A stretch of DNA of 36,943 nt, from NCBI GenBank assembly GCA_021774435.1, contig JAJFJB010000310.1, forward strand, positions 1 through 36,943, given 5' to 3'. This DNA is from Alphaproteobacteria bacterium. GTDB lineage: Bacteria; Pseudomonadota; Alphaproteobacteria; UBA8366; GCA-2717185. Within the stretch, counting starts at the first letter, position 1; the number at the start of each line of letters is the position of its first letter. This document shows, piece by piece, positions 24,736 to 33,455 of the stretch. The translations under genes were made by a program, and so were the position numbers. The notes beneath the pieces are model-generated. The model saw nothing but the letters and a program-made list of their open reading frames with translations, was not told the origin of the DNA and did no database searches.

Positions 24736-26220
24736 TTAGTCCATATCCAGCGGCCAAACCGGGCGGCGGACGTTGACATAGTTGAGGCTCTTCAAACTTG
24801 GCGTCGCCAGACCGAGCGCGTCGACAAGCATGATTTCACGGGCAATCGGCCCAAAGGCACCCCGGAAATGATGCGCCGACTTGACCGCGACAATGGCCTT
24901 GTTCTCGGGGTCAATGCCCTGCGAACGGAAGATCGCCAGATCAAGCACCTGCAAACGGGCCGTCGTGATGATCACGTCGATGCCGCCAATACGAAGGATT
25001 GCCGTCGGCCCCATCGAATTGCGCATTCCGGTGGACATCGGCCCTTCGTAGGTAAAGCCACCCTCGGATATCGCCACAACCTCGCCGTTCACCATGAGCG
25101 GTGGCACGAAATCCGGATCGATTTTTCCTCCGAGCGGAATTTTAACGGTGCCGCGAACGCCGGCGCGCTGGCAATCGATGACCGCCTCGGGATCGGAAAT
25201 CGTGCCGAAAACCGCGTCCTGCAAATCCGCTTCAATCATACCGGCGAGCAGCGTGGGATTATCGCCATAACTGCCACCGCCGGGGTTGTCGCTAAAATCC
25301 GCCAGCACAATCGGCTTATCGCCGGAACCGGCTGCCTTGACCCGGTCCATCGCATCGCTCACCTGTAAATGTTTAATCGTCACGTTTGCGCGTTCGTCCC
25401 AAACCGTGTCCATCATCGCTTCGGCGATGTCATGCGCCTGTTCAGCCATTCCCGCTTTTTTGCTATCGTAAGTCACTGTCACGGACGGTCCGGCCCATTC
25501 GATATCCGCCCAGGGAAAACCGCCATTGACACTAACATCGACGATGCCTGCTTCCTTGCCATGTTCCCGGCAGCGGCGTAGCAAATCGATCATCGGTCCG
25601 TCCTGGCTGCGGCCATGATTGGCGCCGTCGATTTGCGGCCTGCGCGCAACGATGCAATGCGGCGCCGTACGCCCCGTCATTGCCGCCTGCAAGGCTTCCG
25701 CCGCGCGCGCAGCGGTATCGCGGGTATCGATATGCGGATAGGTCCGGAAACTGAAGAGCCCATTGGCATGTTGCGCCATCTGTTCGGTAACATTCGCGTG
25801 CAGATCGAGCGAAACGCAGATCGGCACGTCCGGCCCTGCCTTCTTACGGATCGCCTCAAGCAATGCACCTTCGCCGTCCTCGTCGACCTCCGTCACCATC
25901 GCGCCATGCAGCGCCAACAAGATGCCGTCAAAGGAGCCGTTAAGCGCGGCAAGCAACTCACCACTCAAATACTCCCACGCTTCGCGCGTGACCTTGCCTG
26001 ACGGCGTTGCACTTGCCGCAATGGGGCTGACGAGCTCCCAGCCATATTTGTCGGCCGCATCGAAATGCGCCGCCATCTCCGTGTTCGTATCGCGATAGAC
26101 AGGCGCGATCTCGTCACCAATGAAAAGCGCACGGGCCCGATAGGCGTCGAGGCCGGTCAGCAATTTGCTGAATGTATTGGTCTCGTGCTTGATCGAGGCG
26201 CTGAGGACGCGCTTGCCCAT
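24736..26220 (-). CDS. M81 family metallopeptidase, MlrC-like (copy A)
   Basis: This 494-residue enzyme of peptidase family M81 is named for MlrC, which hydrolyses linear microcystin peptides in sphingomonads. The zinc-ligand pattern is visible: LDLHAN (Asp139, His141) and RTYPHIDTRD (His163). IKHETNTFS at the N-terminus, LALHGAMVTE near residue 103 and ADFSDNPGGGSYGD in the C-terminal half are family blocks. The ATG at 26220 has CGGAGC upstream. It is last of six tandem hydrolase genes behind an oligopeptide ABC transporter and lies 53 bases after its paralogue. Most M81 members act on unknown peptide- or amide-like compounds; without MlrA and the Adda-type substrate context, a microcystin role should not be assumed. 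Confidence 0.92.
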   Translation of the reverse strand: MGKRVLSASIKHETNTFSKLLTGLDAYRARALFIGDEIAPVYRDTNTEMAAHFDAADKYGWELVSPIAASATPSGKVTREAWEYLSGELLAALNGSFDGILLALHGAMVTEVDEDGEGALLEAIRKKAGPDVPICVSLDLHANVTEQMAQHANGLFSFRTYPHIDTRDTAARAAEALQAAMTGRTAPHCIVARRPQIDGANHGRSQDGPMIDLLRRCREHGKEAGIVDVSVNGGFPWADIEWAGPSVTVTYDSKKAGMAEQAHDIAEAMMDTVWDERANVTIKHLQVSDAMDRVKAAGSGDKPIVLADFSDNPGGGSYGDNPTLLAGMIEADLQDAVFGTISDPEAVIDCQRAGVRGTVKIPLGGKIDPDFVPPLMVNGEVVAISEGGFTYEGPMSTGMRNSMGPTAILRIGGIDVIITTARLQVLDLAIFRSQGIDPENKAIVAVKSAHHFRGAFGPIAREIMLVDALGLATPSLKSLNYVNVRRPVWPLDMD

Positions 26221-26273
26221 GAAAACTGCTCCGGGAAATTAACGATAGTTCGGTGCGCACATACGAAAACGCT

Positions 26274-27746
26274 TCAGTCCATGTCAAGCGGCCAAATCGG
26301 CCGGCGTAGTTTCGTATAGGTGCGGCGGCTGAAGTCGGGCGACACCAGCGCCCCCGAATCGACAATCAGAACCGCGCGGGAAATCGGCTCAAACGCAGCC
26401 CGAAAGTGATGCGCGGACTTTACCGCGATAACGGATTTTTCGTTCGGGTCGATGCCGCAACTCACAAACGTTTGATGGTCCGTTACCTGCGCCCGGTTGG
26501 TCGTCACGATGATATCGATACCGTCGACGCGGAACACCATGGACCGTCCCATCGACTGCGCCGCACCTTTCCACATCGGACCGTCGCAGACAAAATTGCC
26601 GTCCCAAAAGCGCAATACCGTACCGCGCGTTTGTACCGGCGCGCCGAGCGACGGGTCGACTTTACCGCCCAAGGCCAAATCGATTTCCGCGCCTTCGCCG
26701 GCCGCATATCCCGCGGCCACGGCTTCAGGGTCGGTCAGCATGGCGAAGGTCGCGTTCTCAATACCGGCATCGATCATCGCGCGAAGCAATCCGGGCGCGT
26801 CGCCATAACCGCCGCCGCCGGGATTGTCGCTTAAATCGGCAACCACAAACGGCTTGTCCGATGGTCCCGCTTCAGCGATTATCCGTACCGCCTCCTCCGG
26901 CGTCAGGAGCACATTCGTCGTGACATGCCGGGTTTCCCAAATCTTCTCATAGAGCGCATCTGCGATCTCTCGGGCCCTTGATAACTCACCGTCGGTCGTG
27001 ACCACGACAGTCGGCCCGGCCTGTTCGATATCGGCGGGCACGAAACCGGCCTGGATGCTGACGACATGAATACCAGGTTCTTTTTCATACTCCGCCGCCT
27101 GGGCGAGCAAATCGACCATGGGACCCGATTGCGTCCGTCCATGATTAGCCCCGGTCAACATTGGCCCCCGCACAACCAGAGCCTCTGGCGCAATCTCTCT
27201 ATCCATGGCTTTCTTCAACAGGACTGCCGCCTGCTGGGCACGTTCAAATTGATCGATATGAGGATAGGTCCGATACGCGATCAGAGAATTCGCACTGGCC
27301 GCCATGCGGTCGGTCACGTTGGCATGCAGATCGAGCGTCGCAATAATCGGGATATTGGGACCAAGCAGCGTTCTCAACTCAGCAAGCAGTTCGCCTTCGG
27401 CATCATCCGTTGTTTCCGTTACCATGGCACCGTGTAACGCGAGATAGACTCCGTCGATCTGGCCTTCGGCGGCGCCAATGATTGCCCCTTTCAATTCCGA
27501 CCACGCACCGGCCGTTACTTTTCCGGACGGCGTGGCGTTCGCGGCAATCGGATGGATCAAATTCCAGCCAAAGTTTTCGGCGCTCGCAAGAATTCCTCCC
27601 ATTTCCGTGCGCGTGCCGTCCAGTTTTTCCGCAACCTCATCGCCGTAATAGAGATAACGTGCCCTGTAGGCATCAAGATCGGTTGGGAGACGACTGAATG
27701 TATTCGTCTCATGCATGATCTGCCCGGTCAGGACACTGTAGGTCAC
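26274..27746 (-). CDS. M81 family metallopeptidase, MlrC-like (copy B)
   Basis: This is a 490-residue paralogue of the adjacent M81 gene with all recognised metal ligands at the same numbered positions (Asp139, His141 in LDLHAN; His163 in RTYPHID). It also has MHETNTFSRL, LALHGAMVTE and ADLSDNPGGGGYGD. The two copies are clearly diverged in sequence, so they probably differ in specificity. The start is a GTG at 27744-27746 that overlaps the stop of the preceding amidase gene by four bases (GTGA), implying translational coupling. Both M81 proteins end in nearly the same sequence (RRPxWPLDMD), supporting origin by duplication. Confidence 0.92.
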   Translation of the reverse strand: MTYSVLTGQIMHETNTFSRLPTDLDAYRARYLYYGDEVAEKLDGTRTEMGGILASAENFGWNLIHPIAANATPSGKVTAGAWSELKGAIIGAAEGQIDGVYLALHGAMVTETTDDAEGELLAELRTLLGPNIPIIATLDLHANVTDRMAASANSLIAYRTYPHIDQFERAQQAAVLLKKAMDREIAPEALVVRGPMLTGANHGRTQSGPMVDLLAQAAEYEKEPGIHVVSIQAGFVPADIEQAGPTVVVTTDGELSRAREIADALYEKIWETRHVTTNVLLTPEEAVRIIAEAGPSDKPFVVADLSDNPGGGGYGDAPGLLRAMIDAGIENATFAMLTDPEAVAAGYAAGEGAEIDLALGGKVDPSLGAPVQTRGTVLRFWDGNFVCDGPMWKGAAQSMGRSMVFRVDGIDIIVTTNRAQVTDHQTFVSCGIDPNEKSVIAVKSAHHFRAAFEPISRAVLIVDSGALVSPDFSRRTYTKLRRPIWPLDMD

Positions 27747-29176
27747 TTGGATAGGCCTTTGATGTCGGGAAGTGGGCGCGCTGTCCGCGGGTCGGTTTCA
27801 AAGAGCCGTTCGAGCGATTTCGCCACACCGATGACGAAACGGTCGTCATAATGCTTGCCGCATATCTGCAATCCAAAGGGCGTCCCTGTTGGCTCCAAGC
27901 CACAGGGAATAGCCGTGACCGGATTGCCCGGGATCGTCAGCCCATAGGTAAGCGAGAGCCAGATGATATAGTTATCCAGCTTCTGCCCGTTGATTTCATC
28001 GCAGTATAACTGTTCGGTCGGAAACGGCGGGACCGGCACTGTCGGTGCGATCAGAATATCAACATCGTCGAAGAACGTTTCCATATGGCGATAGAGATTG
28101 GTCTGTTCCTGATAGGCCCAGGCAATCTCATCCGCTTTCATTTCCAGACCGGCCTCGTAATTGGAACGCACATTCGGGCCCAGTTCGTCGCGGTTGTTCA
28201 AATAGTTGTTGCGGTGGTTTGCGAGAAATATCTGACTACGCAAGATCCAGTTCGTGCGGTCCACGGTGCCAAGGTCCGGGTCCTGCTCGATACATTCCTT
28301 GAAGGCCGGACTGAAAATTTTCACGCGCTCGCGGAAGGTTGCGCGAATGCCGTTATCGACGGGCGCAAAGCCAAGATCCTCGGACACCGCCACCTTAAGC
28401 GTGCTGAGATCGACCGGGTCGATCGACGTATAGTCGCGGGGATCTTTAGGGGCGGAGAGCGGGTCAATCGGATCATGCCGGACAAGTGGCGAATACATCA
28501 TGGTCATGTCCTCGACATTGCGCGCCATCGGCCCAAGCACGCTGAACGTCGTATAACCGAAACTGTGCTTTTCGTTCGGCACAATACCCGGCGTACTGCG
28601 ATGCGCGACGACGCCGCAATAAGCGGCCGGAATCCGAAGACTGCCGCCCGAATCGGACCCTGTCGCAATCGGCATCATATTCGTTGCCAGAGCCACCGCC
28701 GAACCACCCGAAGATCCACCACAAATCCGCTTCGGATCAAACGGGTTACCCGTCGCACCCCAAACCGGATTGGTCGTGTTGGCGCCCGCCCCGAACTCCG
28801 GTGTGTTGGTTTTGCAGAACACGATTGCGCCTGCCTTGCGCAACGCGGCAACGAAACTGTGATCCGCATCGGGAACATGGTCCTTGAACAGCGGCGAGCC
28901 ATGCGTCGTCAGGAGGCCTTCAGTATCGAGCAGATCCTTCACGCCAAGCGGCAGCCCATGCAGTAGGCCCAACGCGTCGCCGCGCATGACAGCGGCCTCC
29001 GCTTCTTTCGCCTCGCCTCGGGCACGATCGAAGCCCGTCCCGCAAATTGCATTGACCGCCGGGTTCACGGCTTCTATCCGCCCAATGCAGGAGTCCAGCA
29101 GTTCCACGGGCGAGAGTTTTTTATCGCCAATGAGGCTGCGTGCTTCGGTCGCCGTCAGATCGCACGGTTCGGTCAT
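27743..29176 (-). CDS. Amidase (amidase-signature family, copy A)
   Basis: This 477-residue amidase-signature hydrolase has the Ser-cisSer-Lys triad visible: Lys80 in LHGLPLGVKD, cis-Ser155 in ICGGSSGGSAVALA and nucleophile Ser179 in GSDSGGSLRIPA. These enzymes cleave carboxamides such as simple amides, aryl-amides or N-acyl bonds. The product shares its first eight residues (MTEPCDLT) and length with the neighbouring copy B, showing tandem duplication, but the remainder is well diverged. GGGAGA precedes the ATG. It lies 33 bases after copy B and overlaps the M81 copy B start. The substrate is unknown; context suggests an amide or peptide imported by the adjacent ABC system. Confidence 0.93.
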   Translation of the reverse strand: MTEPCDLTATEARSLIGDKKLSPVELLDSCIGRIEAVNPAVNAICGTGFDRARGEAKEAEAAVMRGDALGLLHGLPLGVKDLLDTEGLLTTHGSPLFKDHVPDADHSFVAALRKAGAIVFCKTNTPEFGAGANTTNPVWGATGNPFDPKRICGGSSGGSAVALATNMMPIATGSDSGGSLRIPAAYCGVVAHRSTPGIVPNEKHSFGYTTFSVLGPMARNVEDMTMMYSPLVRHDPIDPLSAPKDPRDYTSIDPVDLSTLKVAVSEDLGFAPVDNGIRATFRERVKIFSPAFKECIEQDPDLGTVDRTNWILRSQIFLANHRNNYLNNRDELGPNVRSNYEAGLEMKADEIAWAYQEQTNLYRHMETFFDDVDILIAPTVPVPPFPTEQLYCDEINGQKLDNYIIWLSLTYGLTIPGNPVTAIPCGLEPTGTPFGLQICGKHYDDRFVIGVAKSLERLFETDPRTARPLPDIKGLSK

Positions 29177-29209
29177 AATTAGTCTCCCGATGGATAAAGC
29201 AGTTGTGGC

Positions 29210-30643
29210 TCAGGCCGAAAGTGCCGCGATATCGGGCACCGGCCGGGCAAGGGTTGGGTTGGCGTTGAAGATTTGTTCCAGCGCGTGCGCAACACCGAGT
29301 ACGAAACGATCCTGATACGGCTTGCCAATTACCTGAATGCCGAACGGCGTCCCGCCTTCATCGAATCCGCAGGGTAACGCCACAACGGGATTGCCCATGA
29401 CCGTGAGAGACGAGGTCAGACCCGCCCAATGCACATAATTTTCCATCGGCGCGCCGTCAATTTCAGTCGGATAGAGCTGATCGAAGGGAAACGGCGTCAC
29501 CGTCACACCGGGACAGATCAGCACGTCATAATCCTCGAACCATTTCTGGAAATTCTGATACAGGACGAGCTGCTGCTTCGCCGCCCAGCCGACATCCTTC
29601 ATGTCCATCTTCAGCGCCGCTTCGTAATTGCTGCGGACATTGGGGTTCAGTTCAGGGCCATAGCGGTCGAAACGCTCATTGTGTTTGGCGAGCATGTAGA
29701 TGCCGCGCAGGAGCCAGAAGACATCGAGAATGCCGTCGAATTCCGGATCTTTGTCCTCGCACCCGGCGAACGCGGATTGGAATAGCGCCACCCGGTCCCG
29801 AAAGACCCGGCGCACCGACTGGGCCGTCGGCGCGCACCCGAGATCCTCGGAGATCGCGACCCGCAACGTGCCAAGGTCTACTTCTTGCAAAGTCAGGAAC
29901 TGCAGGGGATCAAGCGGGAATGACATCGGGTCGACCGCACTGCGCTCAGCCAGGGCCGTCAGGAACAGCGACGCGTCAGCCACCGTGCGTGCCATCGGTC
30001 CCTGTGTCTGGTAGGTCGTATAGGCGACATCGCGGCACCCCGCCGGCACCACTCCCGGACTGGGACGGTGTGCGACGACACCGTTGAAGGTCGCCGGTAG
30101 CCGCAGGCTGCCACCGGTGTCCGACCCTTGGCAAAGCGGCGCCATGCCGGTCGCGAGCGCCACGCCGGACCCGCCGGACGAGCCACCACAGGTAAGGTCG
30201 GTGTTGAACGGATTGCGCGTCGGTCCGAACAGCGCATTGTTGGTATTGCCGCCGGCGCCGAATTCCGGCGTGTTGGTCTTCCCGAGTATAATCCCACCGG
30301 CATGGCGTGCCGCCGCAACGACCTGTTCGTCTTCCTCGGGAACATTGTCCTTATACAACATCGACCCGTAGGTTGTTCGGATGCCTTCTGTATCGTCAAG
30401 GTCCTTGATACCAACGGGTAAACCATGCAGCGGCGGAAGGTCGTCGCCGTGCATTACGGCTTCCTCGGCGGCTTTTGCCTCATCGCGGGCGCGGTCATAA
30501 GCCGTCGTCACCACGGCGTTGACGGCGGGGTTCACAGTTTCGATCCGAGCGATACAGGATTCCAACAACTCGACCGGCGACAGGCGTTTATCGCCGATCA
30601 TCCGTCGCGCATCGACAGCGGTCAGGTCGCAGGGTTCTGTCAT
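29210..30643 (-). CDS. Amidase (amidase-signature family, copy B)
   Basis: This is a second 477-residue amidase, exactly as long as copy A, with the triad at identical positions: Lys80 (LHGLPVGIKD), cis-Ser155 (TCGGSSGGSGVALA) and Ser179 (GSDTGGSLRLPA). The region between about 230 and 400, which shapes substrate specificity, differs more between the two copies than the core, so they may act on different amides. The ATG at 30643 overlaps the stop of the preceding M20 gene by four bases (ATGA). No signal peptide is visible; like its neighbours it should act in the cytoplasm on imported substrate. Confidence 0.93.
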   Translation of the reverse strand: MTEPCDLTAVDARRMIGDKRLSPVELLESCIARIETVNPAVNAVVTTAYDRARDEAKAAEEAVMHGDDLPPLHGLPVGIKDLDDTEGIRTTYGSMLYKDNVPEEDEQVVAAARHAGGIILGKTNTPEFGAGGNTNNALFGPTRNPFNTDLTCGGSSGGSGVALATGMAPLCQGSDTGGSLRLPATFNGVVAHRPSPGVVPAGCRDVAYTTYQTQGPMARTVADASLFLTALAERSAVDPMSFPLDPLQFLTLQEVDLGTLRVAISEDLGCAPTAQSVRRVFRDRVALFQSAFAGCEDKDPEFDGILDVFWLLRGIYMLAKHNERFDRYGPELNPNVRSNYEAALKMDMKDVGWAAKQQLVLYQNFQKWFEDYDVLICPGVTVTPFPFDQLYPTEIDGAPMENYVHWAGLTSSLTVMGNPVVALPCGFDEGGTPFGIQVIGKPYQDRFVLGVAHALEQIFNANPTLARPVPDIAALSA

Positions 30644-32040
30644 GCCGCGGTTCTCCAGACCGGTGGCGTTTCACCGAGGTCCCAAAACAGACCGGTCATC
30701 AATTGCAGCCCCTCCCGCGCGACGGGGGCCAGCATATGTTCGTTTGGCGCATGCTGGGAACAGGACGCGTAGGAATGCGGCACCCAAACCGTCGGCATGC
30801 CGAGCACATCCGCAAACACATCGTTCGGCAACGATCCGCCAAGGCTCGGCAGTACCGCCGGTTCCTTGCCGGTCGTGGACTGGATTGACGCGACAGCCCA
30901 TTGCACCCAGGCATTATCCGGGTCGAGCCGCGTCGCCATCATATAACCCTTCTTCGCGGGCGTTGCCTGTACCATGCCGAAACCGCGCGCACCCAAATGA
31001 CGGCGCAGTGCGGGAATGAATTCTTCCGGATCGACGCCAACAGTGAACCGGACCTGACACGTTGCCGTTGCCCGCGGTGGAATGGCGTTAACAGGGTTTT
31101 CAGGATTGCCCGTTTTGAAGGCCAGCACTTCGAAACTGTTCCAGGCAAAAACTTTCTCCGCGCCGGTCAGGCCCGGCTCGCCCCAGTCCGGATCGATCTC
31201 CGGTGCGTTTTCACCGCCATCGATGACGAGATTATGCACCGCGTTGCGCACCGAATCCGGGATACTCGGCGGCCGCCACTCGGGAATATAGAGCTCGCCC
31301 GTCGCGCTGGTGATGCTGGCAATCGCATGCGCCAGGATAACGCCAGGATTAGACAACAAGCCGCCCCAATTGCCGGAATGATGCCCGCCCTCGCGCAAAT
31401 CCACATCAAGCTCGAAATTATACGCGCCACGCGCGCCGAGGAAGATCGTCGGCCGCTGAGGACTGAGCCGGGGGCCGTCGGAGCAGATCAGAACGTCCGC
31501 GGCGAACAGTTCCTTGTTTTCTTCGCAGAGCTGCTTCAGACCTGGCGAACTGGTTTCCTCACCGGTTTCGATCAGAAGCTTCGAATTGAAGCCAAGCGAC
31601 CCGCGCGTTTCCAGTACCGTCTGCAGGGCTGCGATATTAATCGTATGCTGGCCCTTATTGTCGGCGGTGCCGCGTCCATAGAGCCGGTCGCCTTCCTGCG
31701 TCAACGTCCAGGGCGACAGGCCTTCGCGCCATTGATCGTCATAGCCCAGCACCACGTCGCCATGCCCATAGGTCAATACGGTGGGCAGATCGTCGCCCTC
31801 ATGCCGCTCGGCCAACAGAAACGGCCCCGCACCCTCCCTTGGATTTTCGAGAATCTGGCAGCGATATCCCATCTTCTCGAACAGCGGCTGCATCTCATCG
31901 GTTAGATAGCTATACAGAACGCTCATCCGTTCCGGGTTCTGGCTTTCGGTGGGAATGGCGACCCGGCGGGTCAAATCGGCGATGAATCCGCCGTCGTCGA
32001 AATAGGTTTCGATCTTCGCGATCGCGTCGCTTCGGCTCAT
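30640..32040 (-). CDS. M20 family metallopeptidase (copy A)
   Basis: This is a 466-residue M20/ArgE/DapE/CPG2-type di-zinc hydrolase. TYGHGDVVLGY provides His93 and the catalytic-region Asp95, GRGTADNKGQH the bridging Asp127, and IETGEETSSPG the Glu161/Glu162 pair. A later ligand-type His lies in HSYASCSQHAPNEH. A dimerisation domain is inserted after the SDGPRLS segment (from HSGNWGGLLSNPG). Such enzymes act as dipeptidases, carboxypeptidases or N-acyl-amino-acid deacylases. The gene ends in a four-base overlap with amidase copy B and starts 11 bases after M20 copy B. Specificity is not predictable from sequence. Confidence 0.93.
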   Translation of the reverse strand: MSRSDAIAKIETYFDDGGFIADLTRRVAIPTESQNPERMSVLYSYLTDEMQPLFEKMGYRCQILENPREGAGPFLLAERHEGDDLPTVLTYGHGDVVLGYDDQWREGLSPWTLTQEGDRLYGRGTADNKGQHTINIAALQTVLETRGSLGFNSKLLIETGEETSSPGLKQLCEENKELFAADVLICSDGPRLSPQRPTIFLGARGAYNFELDVDLREGGHHSGNWGGLLSNPGVILAHAIASITSATGELYIPEWRPPSIPDSVRNAVHNLVIDGGENAPEIDPDWGEPGLTGAEKVFAWNSFEVLAFKTGNPENPVNAIPPRATATCQVRFTVGVDPEEFIPALRRHLGARGFGMVQATPAKKGYMMATRLDPDNAWVQWAVASIQSTTGKEPAVLPSLGGSLPNDVFADVLGMPTVWVPHSYASCSQHAPNEHMLAPVAREGLQLMTGLFWDLGETPPVWRTAA

Positions 32041-32051
32041 ATGATTGCTCT

Positions 32052-33455
32052 CTATTTTTTGCCCGGTGTGCCGGGTTCACCCAAATCCCAATAGAGGCCC
32101 GCCATCAATTGTATCGCATCGCGTGCCTCGCTCAACAAGATATGCTCGTTTGGCGCGTGCTGCGAGCATGCCGCGTAGGAATGGGGAATCCAGATCGTCG
32201 GCAGTCCCAGCGTGTCGGAAAAAATATCGTTGCAAATCGAACCGCCAAGCTGCGGTAGGACCGCTGTCTGCTGGCCCGAGGTACGTTCGATCGCAGCGTC
32301 TGCCCAGCGGACCCACGCGTTGTCAGGCTCCGTCCGTGTGGCGATGAAGTTGATGGCGTTGCCGGGCGGTGGCGGCGCTATTTCCACCATTGAAAACCCA
32401 TTCGCATCGAGATGTCGCCGTAGCGCGGGCAGAAACTCATCCGGCTTCGAACCCTGAATGAAACGGATCTGGCAATGCGCATGTGCACGCGCCGGAATAG
32501 CATTCACCGGATTTTCCGGATTGCCGGTCTTGAAGGCCAACACATCGAAACTGTTCCAACCATAAACCTGCTGGGCCGGCGCGAGATCGGGTTCACCCCA
32601 GCCAGCGTCAATTTCCGGCGCGTTCTCCCCCGCCTCAACCGTAATATCCGCGAGCGAAGCCCTGGTCGAATTGGACATTGGTTCCGGGAGCCATTCCGGA
32701 ATCTGGATCTTTCCCGTCTCGGAGACGATCGTCGCCAAGGCATGCGCGAGAATTACGCCAGGGTTGGACAGCAGCCCACCCCAATTGCCGGAATGATGGC
32801 CGCCCTCCCGCAAGTCAACAACCAGGTCAAAATTCTTGGCACCGCGCGCGCCGAGAAAGATCGTCGGCCGGTCCGGTGAGACGCGCGGTCCATCGGACGC
32901 GATGAAGACGTCTGCAGAAAAGGCGTCAAGATTCGCCTCTACGACCTCCGCCAATCCAGCCGAACCGTTTTCCTCACCCGTCTCGACCATGAATTTGGAG
33001 TTGAAACCGAGCGTGCCACGCGCCTCCAGCGCCGCCGCCATCGCGCACATGTTCAGCGTATGTTGACCCTTGTTGTCAGCCGTACCGCGACCATAGAGCC
33101 GGTCACCACGCTGTGTGGTGACCCAGGGATCGAGCCCCTCATACCACTGATCCGCATAGCCCAAAATGACGTCGCCGTGTCCGTAACCGAGAACGGTCGG
33201 CAGGGCCGGGTCTTCGATACGTTCGGCCAACAGAACCGGCCCACCGCCAGCCACGGGGTTTTCAAAGATCGTGAAGCTATGGCCCATCGCCTCGAACGCG
33301 GGCCCTATTTCCTCATCAAGGTAGCGGCGCAAGTCCGGTAGACGCTCCGGATTCTGGCTTTCCGTGGGGACCGCTACACGACGGCGCAGGATATCGAGAT
33401 ACAGGCCGTCGTCAAAACACGCGAGCGCACCCGCGACAGCCGCTTCGCGGGTCAT
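32052..33455 (-). CDS. M20 family metallopeptidase (copy B)
   Basis: This 467-residue tandem paralogue of the adjacent M20 gene has the same residues at the same numbers (His93, Asp95 in YGHGDVILGY; Asp127 in GRGTADNKGQH; Glu161/Glu162 in VETGEENGS). It also has the same HSGNWGGLLSNPG dimerisation-domain entry and HSYAACSQHAPNEH end block. I chose the ATG at 33455 (MTREAA), which overlaps the dppF stop by four bases (ATGA); a longer frame to 33500 would lie inside dppF and encodes an arginine-rich, non-family N-terminus. It is the first enzyme gene after the transporter genes and is translationally coupled to them. Confidence 0.93.
   Translation of the reverse strand: MTREAAVAGALACFDDGLYLDILRRRVAVPTESQNPERLPDLRRYLDEEIGPAFEAMGHSFTIFENPVAGGGPVLLAERIEDPALPTVLGYGHGDVILGYADQWYEGLDPWVTTQRGDRLYGRGTADNKGQHTLNMCAMAAALEARGTLGFNSKFMVETGEENGSAGLAEVVEANLDAFSADVFIASDGPRVSPDRPTIFLGARGAKNFDLVVDLREGGHHSGNWGGLLSNPGVILAHALATIVSETGKIQIPEWLPEPMSNSTRASLADITVEAGENAPEIDAGWGEPDLAPAQQVYGWNSFDVLAFKTGNPENPVNAIPARAHAHCQIRFIQGSKPDEFLPALRRHLDANGFSMVEIAPPPPGNAINFIATRTEPDNAWVRWADAAIERTSGQQTAVLPQLGGSICNDIFSDTLGLPTIWIPHSYAACSQHAPNEHILLSEARDAIQLMAGLYWDLGEPGTPGKK

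Noticed and set aside
24736-27746. Microcystin degradation cluster (mlrABCD)
   Set aside because: Only MlrC-like family members are present. There is no MlrA-type membrane protease or MlrB-like beta-lactamase-fold enzyme, and M81 proteins are widespread in bacteria that do not degrade microcystin.
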